From: Ustulina deusta
Taxonomy: Eukaryota; Ascomycota; Sordariomycetes; Xylariales; Xylariaceae
Direction of reading: 5' to 3'
Length of the DNA stretch: 64,000 nucleotides
Assembly: GCA_023159155.1 (NCBI GenBank)
Contig: JAJNNX010000064.1
Span: forward strand, 131,501-195,500
The notes beneath the pieces were generated by a model that did not search any database, was not told where the DNA came from, and was given only the letters and a program-made list of their open reading frames with translations. How positions within the stretch are numbered: position 1 is the first letter of the stretch; the number at the start of each line of letters is the position of its first letter. The position numbers were made by a program, and so were the translations under genes. Shown here in pieces: positions 47,557 through 59,205 of this stretch.

Positions 47557-49064
47557 TAAATACGAATCCACGTGGAGGAGGAAAGGCAAGCGATTCAACG
47601 ACGTGGTCTCCCCATCAGACGCTACATGTGTTATTGGAAGGTAAGGCATTGCGCCTGTCTCTTAGAGCCGGATCGTTTCCAGAAGTGGACTAGAAAAATG
47701 GTGACGAGCTGCCATATGCGGCAAGATTGCGTGAAACCGCTTCTTGTAGCTTAATACGGTAGTGTCTTGGCGAGTATTGACTCTGGAGGCGATCTGCTTT
47801 GACCGGCATAAATTGACGCCTGATTCCCAAGCCAGTAGTGCACTGTTCGGGTGTTCCGCGAAGCTGGGACGCACTAGGTTATCCTAGTGTAGTCAAATTG
47901 GGCGCCATCCCACGTTGTTGAATCGGAATTTTGTTAGTGATCATCACCAGGGACCAGGAGCTCGGAGATGAGACTGGGACTCGAGGGCTTCACGCCGACG
48001 ACCGATGTAGAATACGCAGTAAAGCCGCTTTCCTCTTCCAACTGTGATTTGCGAGTGTCCTATTTTGCGCATACAGCATTACCGAATGCAAATTGTGGTG
48101 GTCATGGGGATGGAAGATTTGACGGTGAATATGTGTCTGCTAGTCGTTAAAAGGAGAGATCTTGCAGACCATGTGGTCATGGTTCATGCAAGTCTCACGT
48201 CGCAGTGAGATGCTTATTTTCATTCCTTTGTCTTAAAGTTGCGTCATTGGTTCAGCTGGGGATGGGGTGTTTCAACCTCGCTAGCCCGCTAGTACTAATC
48301 AGGTACTCCAGACGCCCCGGGGAGCCGGATCGTCGATTTCGAGAACCGTTGATGTTGACGATTTTAACGGTATGCAGGGGTATAAAACTGACGACAAATT
48401 TGGCTTAGTCTAATAGCTGATTTTTCTCGTCATCAGCTTCCTGCTAGTGGGTAGTGCTTATGTAAAAGTTATGCAACGGGAGACGGTCCTTAGCAGTACT
48501 CGTAGTACTACTGCGAAGGAGAAAGGGTGGGAAGTTGAACGGCTAGCTAACAGAGACGGTTGATGTAGAGGTTGGCCATAATTAAGCATCACATAATACC
48601 GAGTGAGCTGATGCAACACTTAGTATCCTAAGAAACCTATAATCATAAACATCTACCCCTCTAAAGTAGGAAAAGGCTTGATACAAGCTCCTGGTGCTGT
48701 TATTATCTTCACTAGCTTATTTCAAATAGTATATCAGAAAGTTCAAGTGTCGAATTTCTGTGTAAATACATGAACGGCGTCCTTCTACTCGACAGGTCTT
48801 AATCGTATCGAGTGGGTAAGAGCCTTCTAGGTCAATGTTTCCCTCCCCTAAAGACGCCTCCAAGAGCCTTTAGACGTTCATCACCCCCATACCGCTTCAA
48901 TACTACCTCTTTCCATTCATCCTAGCCCTGTTCAACTCCGAAGACCTGAAGATGGCTTCTGCCACCGGCAACGCGTAGGTCCACTTAGACTCCGAGCCCC
49001 AAGCCGCAGAAGAATCTTCTCACCTTCTCATCTTCAGTATGGCATACCAGCCCCGTCCCTTTCT

Positions 49065-49098
49065 CACGCAAGGCGTTGATTGAGCAACGCCTTGCGTG
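49065..49098. repeat. Perfect 14-bp inverted repeat with 6-base loop
   Basis: The arm CACGCAAGGCGTTG (49065-49078) is followed by the loop ATTGAG and its exact reverse complement (49085-49098). The arms are GC-rich and would form a stable hairpin in RNA or single-stranded DNA. It is not next to a gene stop and has no T-run, so it is not a bacterial-type terminator. Confidence 0.85.
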
Positions 49099-50315
49099 TT
49101 AAGCGAGACATTACCGCCGCAAAGAGCACGCACGTCAGTGGATACGAGTGATAGCGCAAATGCCTTTCGTCGCGGAACAATACGCGCTATCTACTAGTCG
49201 ATGATACCGATAATGTTTAGGTTTTCGTCAACTATCAGAAGATCACTCTTATGAGCAGTCAAAGAACCCCTGTGACATTGCACGGCTCTGGGAGAGGAAA
49301 CGATATCGATGTTTAAACTGAAGAATATATTAAGACGACACGAGGTGCGGCGGAAGTGTGACCGGTGAGATGTATGAAACGATGAACTGGTGAACTCCAC
49401 TCTCAACAGTCAACACGCATTGGGTCGTTTGTTGTGTCGACCTCGCCTTTGTCGCGCGCCACTCGGTTCCAAGCTGCCGGGACACACAGCAGCGAATTGG
49501 ACCATCTGTGAGAGTTGAAATTCTGGAGCCCTGGGTCCATTCAAGGGACTGGACTGGGTATCTATTTGGTCTGGCACTGATTGGAAGGACCGTGTGCCAA
49601 GATCAAACCCCTGCAACCAAGCATCTCTGTATGTCAGAGCAAGACACGGAAAACACCGGTAAACATATGACGCCATCGCTGAATACGGCTTGTGAGCTAT
49701 GTGACGATTCCACAAAATACGGCAATTAAGCCTAAACGATGAGTACTAACAAGTTATCAAGTTCGCCCGTTACCTTGACAATAGTTTGTGCCGTACGACG
49801 GCGTTGATAAGTCGGTACTACCTTCAGCATAAAAGAAGCACCTATTATAGGCTAAGAGGGCGTGACTTTAAAAGGGCTCTAGATTACAAAATATGTCCAG
49901 AGTTGCTGGGCGCCAGCGCTGCTTGTAAACAAACCATTATAGTTCTCTCGTAAAAAAAAAAAAAATAGACTTGAATTGGCTTTCAGCATTTACGCATACT
50001 GCCACACAACGCTACCGATCTAGGATACGCTTATCCCCTGTTGACCCTTTTGTAAGACCTATAGATATACACCGCATGTGCCAATCCCTCAATACCTTAG
50101 TGGCCATGCCGCAGATGGAGAATGCCGCGATGGCGTATTTGAAGGACCATCGTGATACAGGGCGGGCGACACAGAGTGTTGTGTAGCAACTAGCATGATA
50201 TCACGATCCCCAAGGGTCTGGGCAAAGGTGATGATTTCGCTCTTCAAAAAGTTCACCTTATGTAAGGGTTAATCTGCCAGAAATATAACCTTATTGGCAG
50301 TCCTAATAAAGGAAA

Positions 50316-50340
50316 AAGAAAAGCTGAAAGAGCTTTTCTT
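50316..50340. repeat. 10-bp inverted repeat with 5-base loop
   Basis: AAGAAAAGCT and its exact reverse complement flank the loop GAAAG. The arms are AT-rich, so the hairpin is weak. It lies about 200 bp beyond the coding-like fragment at 50535-50879. Confidence 0.7.
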
Positions 50341-50534
50341 ATGCAACGTAAATTTGAACGACCATTTATTATGTAGGGAGAAGCTTAAATAGACACGCAT
50401 TGCACATTTACTTTCTATATCGTATATCTGAGTCAGCATATTCGTGGCCATCATATCTGGGTCATCTTGAATATAAATTCCAGGATATTAGTTGCTTTTG
50501 TTTGTCAATATTGAACAACCTCTCTGAGCACAGC

Positions 50535-50879
50535 TCAAACTGATGCCTGAGCTAAATCCTTCCGAAGCAACTCAGGGCCGTCTGCCCAAGAAGTAGGCAT
50601 ATACCGATACCCCTTATAAACTTCATTCTCAGGCCAGCAACGTGAAAGGGTTAGCTTGAATTGTTAATTCCTTCTCTAGCTTAACCTCAATGCCCTCCCA
50701 ATGCTCACACAACACAACGCTGTCCCATTCCGTAGGCAGAGAACCAAACTATCCCAAACCTTGCAACATTTTCTAAAGCGCCAAATAAATACCTTGGCCC
50801 TGAATTCGCCCTTATCTAGCTCGCTCTTGTCGTAAATCTTCGACCCCTGTGAAACATTATCTGACCCAATAGGAACCAA
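50535..50879 (-). pseudogene. Spliceable coding fragment, unknown family
   Basis: On minus, a frame from 50879 to 50709 (with words such as SKIYDKSELDKGEFRAKVF) ends at a GTGAGC donor. A 54-base putative intron with an ATTAAC branch-like word and AAG acceptor joins it in phase to 50654-50535 (RCWPENEVYKGYRYMPTSW, DGPELLRKDLAQ, then stop). Intron size and phase are right for a fungal gene. There is no ATG in the first exon, so the 5' end is missing or lies in further exons not recognised. I do not know the family; it may be a decayed gene. Confidence 0.3.
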
Positions 50880-53028
50880 CCCGCGTCATGCGGATCACCG
50901 GCGAAGCAAGCCTTTCTTCTATTTCTCTTTTTCTTTTTACTCTTGTCTCCTAGATTAGTCCTGATCCCCGGGTTTGCATTGTTTGGTGTATGGATTGGGA
51001 CATGGTGACGACGGTCTCATAGGCGCTAGTCGAGGTACTCGACTGTGTCTACCCGTGTAGATGAATCCATATGCCCTTGGAATTGAGCGCAGGTGGGGAG
51101 ATTGTCACAGCCCCCATATATAGACTGTAGATGAGGTCAAGCTCCCGACTTGACTACGTTCTACTTTTGGTAGTGTTACGGTATGGTGCGGCCGTTCTGT
51201 TCCGTGACAGAGATGGTGGGTTTGTAGAGGTCTCTAGGGAACCAACATGGATTGACACCTTGATATTTGGCGCTTCGATCTCTGTCAAGGTGTCTATTTA
51301 TTTTGGCGACTTGTATATCTGAGAATGACGATGTTTGGCTTCTTTAGGTGTTTACTGGTCCTGCGGAGAGTGCCTATTTTACCGTGGTAACGTAATGAGA
51401 TACTGAACAGGTTAACGTTAGATTTTCTTATTTGTTTCCTTCGCAATACAGAAATCCTCTGGCTATGCTGTGCAGTTTTGTTTGTAAAAGCAGTGTCATA
51501 ACATGTGGCATGTTAAGTTCTGGGATCAATATAAGAACTGTTCCAATTTTTGTATTTGTGGAGGTCATACCCAACATATATCGGAAGTTATGCAACTTTG
51601 TTCTTTCTACCTAACCTACCGAACTTGTGCATATGTGGATCCTGCAGGTGCTCAGTTCAGGCTGCCCGTATAGGTGAAGTTTCCTTGTGAATCAAGATCA
51701 GGATGGTAAAATCTATGAGGTTCTAGCGCGCCCGTTGCATACCCACCTATAGCTACTACTGGGGTCTTAAAGGAACTACCTACCTCACTACTGGATGTTG
51801 CATGCTAAGCAAACAAAAGTTGGACTCGCACATAGGCAGCCATAATACTAGATGTGTAGACAGCAACCAAGACTAAGTTGCCACATGAAACCTCTGGTCA
51901 GTACTGCTATGATCACTCCAGATGCAATAACAAACCGCCACAGCGGTTGATGGTTCTCAGATCAAGCTCACTTTATCCCCAGCAGCCACTATTAGAATTT
52001 GATCCAGATTTGCGTATGGGGGACAGGGGAGACTGGAATGGACTATGCCCGGCCAGGCTCCCTTGTACACTATATCGAATGGCCATGGTGCGGCTAATCT
52101 AGCCGCCATCGTCAACGTTGGCACCGAGCGGCCGTCTTCAGCTGAGTGACGATTGGCTCAGGCTGGGCATCTCCTTTGTACTCCATGTGGTTCTGGGCTA
52201 CGTAACCTGGATATGCATCGACGCCAGAATTACTACGATTATCTTGGTCTGCAGAGAGATGGGGTCCTTCAGAGGCTGCTAGCTTGGCGGCTCGCTTGAA
52301 ATGCATGATAGAGAGCATAGTGTAGATGTGGTCTAGCTGCACATGGCTTGGTGTGTCAACCATCCGGTGCGAGGACCGAGGCAGGGACACCAATCTGGAT
52401 GCTGGACCGAAAGAGAAGCGTTGTTGTCTGGCAGCAGCAATCGATGACTGGGCAGAAGCGGGACAAGGGCAACTTTTCCTCGGGGTCTGTCGTGGACATG
52501 GCTCCCTACCTGGATACCTTAGGTAGGTAGGCAGTGTGCTACCTCAACTCGACGCATGTACATGTATGGGGCTAGGTGCAGATGCTGCAGAGGTATCTAC
52601 CTCAGTACCTTAGCTAGCGTACAGTAAGTGAAATAAATGTAGGTCGGTACATACTGCACTACGAACCAAGGATTAAGCACCGGCGAGTACACACTACAAG
52701 GACTGTTGTGCTACATAGCCGTATGTAGGCATGCTGTCTGTCCCTTGTAGCCGGTGCTGCAAGGACCTAACTGTGCACTGCAGCTCGTACACGCTACTGG
52801 CGAGAGAGGTCTGCGATGCACCCTCAGCCCACGCAAGCTGCAGAGAACTCTGAGCTTTACATGGCTTGGCAAGAGTGAACAGATAGCAAGACGACCAAAC
52901 ACAGTTTGCGTAGTGAGGATAGGAAACAAGGATAAACCGGTGTTCTCTGCTCGGCGTTTGGTGCTCCATAGCGAAATTATGTGGCGACATATTACACTGC
53001 ACACAGTACCTAGAAAAAAAGGTAGAGA

Positions 53029-53044
53029 GGTAGGTAGGTAGGTA
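53029..53044 (+). repeat. (GGTA)4 tetranucleotide repeat
   Basis: Four perfect GGTA units form the core of a TAGG-rich stretch upstream of the Rsr1 leader. Confidence 0.85.
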
Positions 53045-53089
53045 CATAGACGGGTAGTAAGTAACCTCGGGTTAGGTACTTTAAGAAGA

Positions 53090-54373
53090 CCACCACCCTA
53101 ATTCTCGCTCTGTTTGTCTGATCTTTCTTCTACACATAGACTGCATTTACCGCTTTGGGGATGCCTTGTCTTGTCTTGTTTTGTCCCGTTTTGCCCTGTT
53201 GATCGAGCCATGCTGTACTGCGCCTGTGCCATACATTAGGCAGGCAGGCGAGGTATCTGGTCTAGTGTAGGTAGGGTAGGGTAGCTTATATGTATCTGAC
53301 ACACGTATACATACATACTGCACGGCAGTACCGAGGACCAGGACAACGCCCGCTGCAAGACCTGCCTCCCTAACCGCTCGCCTTCGCACACACTCACGCA
53401 GACGCGCGCATCTTCTAATACCTACCTCCCCGGGCTTCCCTGCCTTCAGTCTCTTCCCGTTCTCTCCTCCTATTTCTACTCCCGACCCTGGGTTGGAGAT
53501 CCACGCCTCGTCCTACCAGAAAGAAAGAGTTGTGGCTGGCTTCGTTGTTCCTCTTCTCTTCCCTCGCTCGCCTTCGTCCCGTCGTCGCCCACATTGCCTT
53601 GCATACCTCTCGGCGTCGCAACGGGTGCCCCTGTCCTACAACAGCTGTTTTCATGACCGGTGCACGGACGAGTTGCTTTTAACCGCCGTCCGACGTCAGT
53701 CATTCCCGAAACCCCACGAGTGCATACCTAGTGTGAGAGAGCCTCACCGGTCTGGACAGCACCGCCCTCTGCGTCCCTACAAATATTTCCCGACGTCATA
53801 CGTCCGACACGTCTTCCTCCGTCCCCAACTCATTCACCTGCACTAATTGATTCATCCGTGGCCCGTTATCCGCCAAGTTGCCCTAAACTATATCAATTCA
53901 TAATAGTCGACACCCCAATCCAGTGTAGGTATACTGCGCTTTGCGACATTCGGCTTAATCCTAGTGACGACAGACCCCGCTGCTAATTCCAAAGTGCTAT
54001 TCGACCCAATATAGCACCCATCCACCAACTGCAACAACATCCATTGTCCATCTTGATCACCGCAACTGCCCATACATACGTTGTTTGCTACGCAACAGCC
54101 GCAGAGACGCAAGTGAGAAGAGGACGTGTTGGCGAGGCGCAGGCGCCCTGCCTCTTTTCTGCCCGTCACCAGCGACATCGGCCTGAAGGCGGTTCATGAG
54201 GATCTGATCTACTGTTGAGCTCCAGTTAGGCCTCAGCTCTGAACACTAGGCTCAAGTCGAAGTCATGCCGCCTCGACACACCCGTTATCACCAGCCTACG
54301 TTTGTCTCTCCCTGTCACTCCTTGCACCCTTATTTCCTCGGGGAGTCGTGCGACTGGCAGCTATGGATCATGC
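53090..54373 (+). promoter_or_regulatory. CT-rich leader or promoter of the Rsr1 gene
   Basis: The 1.3 kb before the start at 54374 is rich in C/T on plus and has many short upstream frames. An ATG at 54265 followed by a GTTTGT donor-like site at 54300 and a CAG acceptor at 54399-54401 could form an alternative first exon, giving a different N-terminus joined to REYHVVV. Confidence 0.4.
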
Positions 54374-55427
54374 ATGACTGACGCCTCCTCTTATACCAAC
54401 AGCCGCGAGTACCATGTTGTCGTGATGGGCGCAGGTGAGCCCGTTTCTTCGGACTACAAAGTCTGCCTTATTCGCGGCCCATCCACTAACGGTGACTGAA
54501 GGCGGCGTTGGGAAAAGTTGTCTCACAGGTAGGATATACGGTCCATTGCTATCATAGCTCTCGACTCATGCACGGTGACATCTATGCCAAGGTCTAGGGC
54601 TTGCTAGCTAATTGCGTTGATTGTGATAGCCCAATTTGTCCACAACGAATGGATTGAGAGTTATGATCCGACCATCGAGGATTCCTACCGGACGCAAATG
54701 ACGGTTGATGTGAGCGCCCCGCAATCTGATCCGATTGGCTTGGTCTGGACAAGCTGATTCGTCTCCTGCAGCAACGCCAGGTAGTTCTAGAGATGTAAGA
54801 CATCACCAGTCATGGCTTTCAGCTCCCCGCCGTTTTTCCAGTCATGCTGACTAGAGACAGTATGGACACCGCGGGGACTGATCAATTTGGTTGGTTTCGT
54901 CACATATTTCTTTTTTTTCACAGGCTACTAACACGGCCCCAGTTGCTATGCGGGACCTATACATGAAGACAGGGCAAGGGTTTCTTCTGGTTTTCAGCAT
55001 CACGTCTGAGAGTTCCCTGAGTGAGATTGCTGGCCTTCGCGATGAGATAATCCGCATCAAAGACGATGACAGCGTCCCCATAGTCATATGCGGCAACAAG
55101 GCCGATCTAGAAGAGCACCGGACTGTCCCCCGGGCTCGAGGCTTCGAGGTTTCTCGAAGATGGGGCGCACCGTACTATGAGACAAGCGCACGAACTAAGA
55201 GTATGTATTCCACTCGCTTATTTCATTGATCTGATCGTCGAGCTAAAATAAGAGAATTAGCCAACGTCGAAGAAGCCTTCATTGACCTATGTCGACAAAT
55301 GTTACGGAGATACGATGCTGGTGGCGACATTAGTAGCCACCGGAATGAGGAATATGATCCATACTCCCACAAAAGGCGTAAGAGGCGCCGAGAACACAAT
55401 CATCGACCCAAGTGCGTCATATTGTAA
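54374..55427 (+). CDS. rsr1: Rap/Ras-like small GTPase Rsr1 (Krev-1)
   Basis: Seven exons join in frame to 214 residues: 54374-54434, 54502-54528, 54630-54709, 54772-54794, 54861-54889, 54943-55200 and 55261-55427. All five G motifs are seen: P-loop GAGGVGKS (19-26), effector loop YDPTIEDSY (41-49), DTAGT (66-70), NKAD (125-128) and SAR (155-157). Thr70 in the place of Ras Gln61 marks it as Rap-type; the next residue is Asp71 where Rap and Ras have Glu. The tail is basic (KRRKRRREH) and ends in CVIL, a CaaX box expected to receive a geranylgeranyl group and to hold the protein at the plasma membrane. Rsr1/Bud1 directs bud-site choice in yeast and growth direction in hyphae. The start is uncertain (see the leader entry); the core is secure. 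Confidence 0.9.
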
Positions 55428-57823
55428 ATGACAAATTGGCAACCGTTAGAGTGTTTTGTCGAGACAAGATAAGGGCATACTAGAGAATTCGAGCCCAAAG
55501 TGCATATCTAGCCTACGTCTACAACGGATGCCACGATCCTCAAATACACTAGGACTTGATCATACGATGCGAACCTAGCAAACGAAAAGAAACACACATT
55601 GCGTTGAATGAAGCCGAATTCATGAAATGGTAGACGTCTGCTATAAAGGAAACTCAAGACGCATATAGCAGATGGCAACACAAAGCCACGACAAAAAAAA
55701 GCCACAAGATACCTCAATAATTCAACCATGTCCCTATTCCATTTCCTTACAGATAGAAGGAAACCAAAACCTAAGCATTTAGTAGCAGCGATGGATTAGC
55801 AGTATATATACCCCTTCGAATACGAGATGAAAACAGACGAGTACTCTACAAACTGTGTTATCTTTTGGGCGGTGTATCTTGCGAGACCCCTACGTCCCTC
55901 CCGAAATTGGAATTTCCATTTCATTCAGGCATATATGCAAGGGATAGCTCCGTTCAATAAGACGATGTGATGAAGGGTCATGGGAAACAGACACCCGGTC
56001 CGTAAGGCTAAAAACCCGCTGTTGCCTGCCTTGTCGTGCCGCCGTGTTCGGTGCAATTCCAAGTTGCGAGTTACTGAGGTGTGCATGATGACAGCCTTGT
56101 TGAATTGTACCCAGCAGTTCTGGGTTATACTGGCCCCCACGCCCATGCGCGTCGAGAAAACATACTTGCATGTAATGCACATGTAGGAAGCGGGCTCGGC
56201 CGACCGAGACCAGACAAGGCAACAATCAGGCTTCATTTCAATTACTTGTTCGTCATCGGAACGCGACTAATTCATCATGTCCCAAAGCTCTACTGTGGAT
56301 TGTGCTTCCTTGTCTGAATGACGCGTTACCGTAGTACTACAGAGTAGTATAGTAGTTGGCTCTTGAACCCCACCATTCACTCTCTCTTCTATGATTCGCT
56401 ACCTCACAAAAAAAAAAAACGCGGCGGATAAATGGAAACACCGAGTCTCTCTAAGATCTCTCGAGATTGATTACCATGGAGTAAAATACCTAAACGTGAC
56501 ATTGCGTGCGACCGACTGGCTGCTGAGTAGGTAGCTCACTTGGCTGGCCGAGGGAGCTCTTGGAATAAGGTAAAGCGAACTACCCGACAAGAAAATGGGG
56601 CTGAGCGGCGAGCAAGAAAAAAAAAAATCCAGACCGGCCGACGCCCTGCAACCTATTGACCGGACGTAACGTCAATTAGTCGAGGTAGTTTGGTATTACG
56701 AAAGCCAAGTACCAATCGGAGCCATAGACCCAACCGGTGGTGCGGGTAAGAAGAGACACTGGGGGTGTCGAAGGCGCGTATTGCTCGCCGGCAAGAATTT
56801 TATTCCCGATCCCATGCGCAGGGCTGTCATCTCATCTCGTCTCGTCTCGTATTTCAGCAAATAGCAGCAAGGACAACAGGAAATACTGTGGTAGAAAGAG
56901 TACGGCGGGATGGTTGAATCGATGGGCATATCTCCGACACTGAAAATATGTGTCACATTCACGCGCCATGAACACGCAAATGATAGGCGCGGACTAAGCC
57001 ATCTCTCTCTCATTTTTTCCTCTCTCGCCCTCACCTGGTCAGTTGTGGTTGGCTGAATGGTGGTTGCTTTCCTGCATGACGGTTGGTCCGGCCTCCGAGC
57101 ACGACGGCGATTGGCCGAGTCTCACCGTCTAAATGTCCATATATTCCGCGCCACCCGTGCGCGGAATCAGCTCAAAGAGGCGGGAAGGGGACAGAGACAC
57201 ACCACCGCCCCCTTTTTTTTCGGTTTGTTTTTTCGTCTTTTTTTTCCCAAAAGGTCCCAATGAGAAATCTGCCGACGCGGCGCAAGCACAATCACAATCA
57301 CACTCTTGGTGACGGCGCTTACGTTTGTGGGACGGGCTGTTTCTTCTATCCAACGATTTGCGCAGACCTTGTCCCCAAGCTCGAGCGCCGCGACTCGTGC
57401 GCTGTTAGGCCCTTACTCCGAATGCGCACTTCCGCCTAGCTCGATGCAATGTACCACGCAGAGGAGTATAGGTACTAGCTGGCTCGCGGTCGGAATTGAA
57501 AGAGCCATGAGTCCACTAGAGAGGATGGGGGGGTGTTTGGCTCAACAAGGATCGAGCGATGCAACCTAACTCTAGCAAAAGTGGAGTGCTGTTACTAGTC
57601 GTGTATACCATTGCTGCTGCGCAAAACAACTAGGTAATAAGATCGTCTTCTACTATGCCGTTTACGACGTGCGCCGTTATCAAATCGCGGGAAACTCGAT
57701 GTCGAGTTGTTTGAAATGCGGCAAGTGTCCGTTTCAGGCCCAACCCCACAGTCGCCAAACGTCGGACCCGGTCGACCGTCAGAACTAACAGTCCGCGCAT
57801 TGTGATTTGACGAGAGCCTGGCC
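55428..57823. other. Gap between convergent rsr1 and ipi3
   Basis: The 2.4 kb between the two stops hold no supportable gene. An A-run near 56408-56419, a longer one near 56620, and T-runs at 57211-57246 are present. A plus frame at 57083-57439 crosses the T-runs and has no motif. Some of this interval will be 3' untranslated sequence of both genes. Confidence 0.4.
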
Positions 57824-59205
57824 TCATGCTTTCGTGCTTGTAGCCTCGACGTACCGTTCGAGTGTCTTTTTCTGCAGGGCGCGTTGTTCATTGATGATCT
57901 CCCACAGCTCTTCGTTCTCCTTTTGCAGTTCAGCATCACCGGCCGTGCTGCCAACGGGTTCCTGGAATGCCATGATAGCTTGCTCTAGCATGTCCTGAGG
58001 TAGGCCGCTTGAAGTAAGCATCTTGGAAAACCGCGTCTCATCCACCATATCCGAGCCAAGTTGAGAGGTGAAATTATAGCTCCGATTTCCGAGAAATGGC
58101 TTGACAATCGTTGTAGGTCGGGTGGGTTTTGGCGAAGATAGGGGCGAGACAAAAGCAATGTTGCTGATGGCGGCGTTCAAGCTCGCCAGCTCTGTCGAAT
58201 CTGTCCGGCTGCTGAGATCCCATCGCCGCACCTGGCCTTGAGGATGCCCTGAGAGCAGAATAGTTCCGTCGTAGTTCAACCCTAGGCACGTGGCTGGACC
58301 TGCTTCCTGAGGCGCCGCACCGAAGGCAGCCGACACTTGCACGGCGGCGGAGCCCTCTTCACTGCTTTGAGGACCAAACAGTGCCTTTTCCCCAAACAGC
58401 TCGACGGCATAAAGCGAGCGGTCCTCGGTTGAGGCGTAGAAAGCACGGGCACAAGGGTCAAGAGCTAGCGAGATGGGGGCACTCGGGAATAGCAATGTGC
58501 GGAGTGGCGTGCCGAGTTGGTAGTTCCATATAACACAAGACTTGTCCTTGCTTGCAGAGATACAGACGTTGGTATCACGGTTCACGCTCTGAGACACGAC
58601 AATTGAGGTGATGGCGGCTCTGTGGTTTGATAACGTCTCCTGAGGCTCGTGCTCAATGGTCGGGTCAAGCTCCAGCAAACGAGGGAGAGACCAGACATGA
58701 ACATTTGAGTCATCAGAGCCTGTGAGTAAGTGGTAAGGCGTGACAGCCATGCAGGTTACGGCCTGAACGTGGCATGGGGGTGTGGTGACCTGCCGTCCGG
58801 TACAAAGCTGTTATTTGTTGCATCGTCAGTGCTGTCACTCGACACTGCTCGAGCATGAGGAATACTCACCTCCCAGACAATGACCCGTCCTTCCTGGGTC
58901 CCCAAGAAGAGCACATGGCCACTGAGTGCGATGCTGCGGATGCGCTCGGGAAAGTTGGCGACAGCTTCTTGATTCCCCTTGGGTCTCACATAGACGTGGA
59001 CGGTCGACTTGTCTTGCTGAGCAGCAAAGACATGAGTGTCGCTCAGAGCCAGTCCGCCACCCGGAACCGAGCTCTTCTTCAGGATGGCCGAGGTCGCATG
59101 GGTGGGGTGAAGGGTATGTTCGTATATGCCTGCATCTTTCGGGATGGCGGTGTTGTTGGCCAGTGGCGGCCCTGAGACCGACACGAAATAAGATTCGGTC
59201 AACAT
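57824..59205 (-). CDS. ipi3: Ipi3/WDR18-like WD40 protein of the Rix1 complex
   Basis: Two exons, 59205-58870 and 58807-57824, encode 439 residues; the intron has a GTGAGT donor and AACAG acceptor and is in phase 0. The N-terminus (MLTESYFVSVSGPPLANNTAI, DAGIYEHTL) and WD40 words such as LLTGSDDSNVHVWSLPRLL and ISASKDKSCVIWNY are those of Ipi3. In yeast Ipi3 works with Rix1 and Ipi1, and with the Rea1 ATPase, in ITS2 processing and release of pre-60S ribosomes; it also has a role in pre-replicative complex assembly. A C-terminal coiled coil (ELQKENEELWEIINEQRALQ) is present. The length matches human WDR18 and is shorter than yeast Ipi3. An upstream ATG at 59226 adds seven residues; the chosen start gives the conserved MLTES. 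Confidence 0.92.

Larger units (their letters stand above)
43659..53090. other. 9.4-kb gene-poor region
   Basis: The first 1.3 kb is probably the 3' region of the Whi3-like gene. Beyond it frames are short and unrelated. The stretch 48560-51860 is AT-rich. Items that stand out are a run of 11 C at 47546-47556, a perfect inverted repeat at 49065-49098, a spliceable coding-like fragment at 50535-50879 (minus), an open minus frame at 52112-52393, and TAGG-rich DNA after 52500. No tRNA, rRNA or intact transposon was recognised. Confidence 0.45.

Noticed and set aside
48487..48520. Imperfect hairpin around AGCAGTACTCGTAGTACTACTGC
   Set aside because: Mismatched in the centre and composed of GTAC/AGTA words common in the surrounding DNA.
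57083..57439. 118-codon plus frame between rsr1 and ipi3
   Set aside because: It runs through T-homopolymers that code Phe runs, and a second overlapping frame looks equally good.
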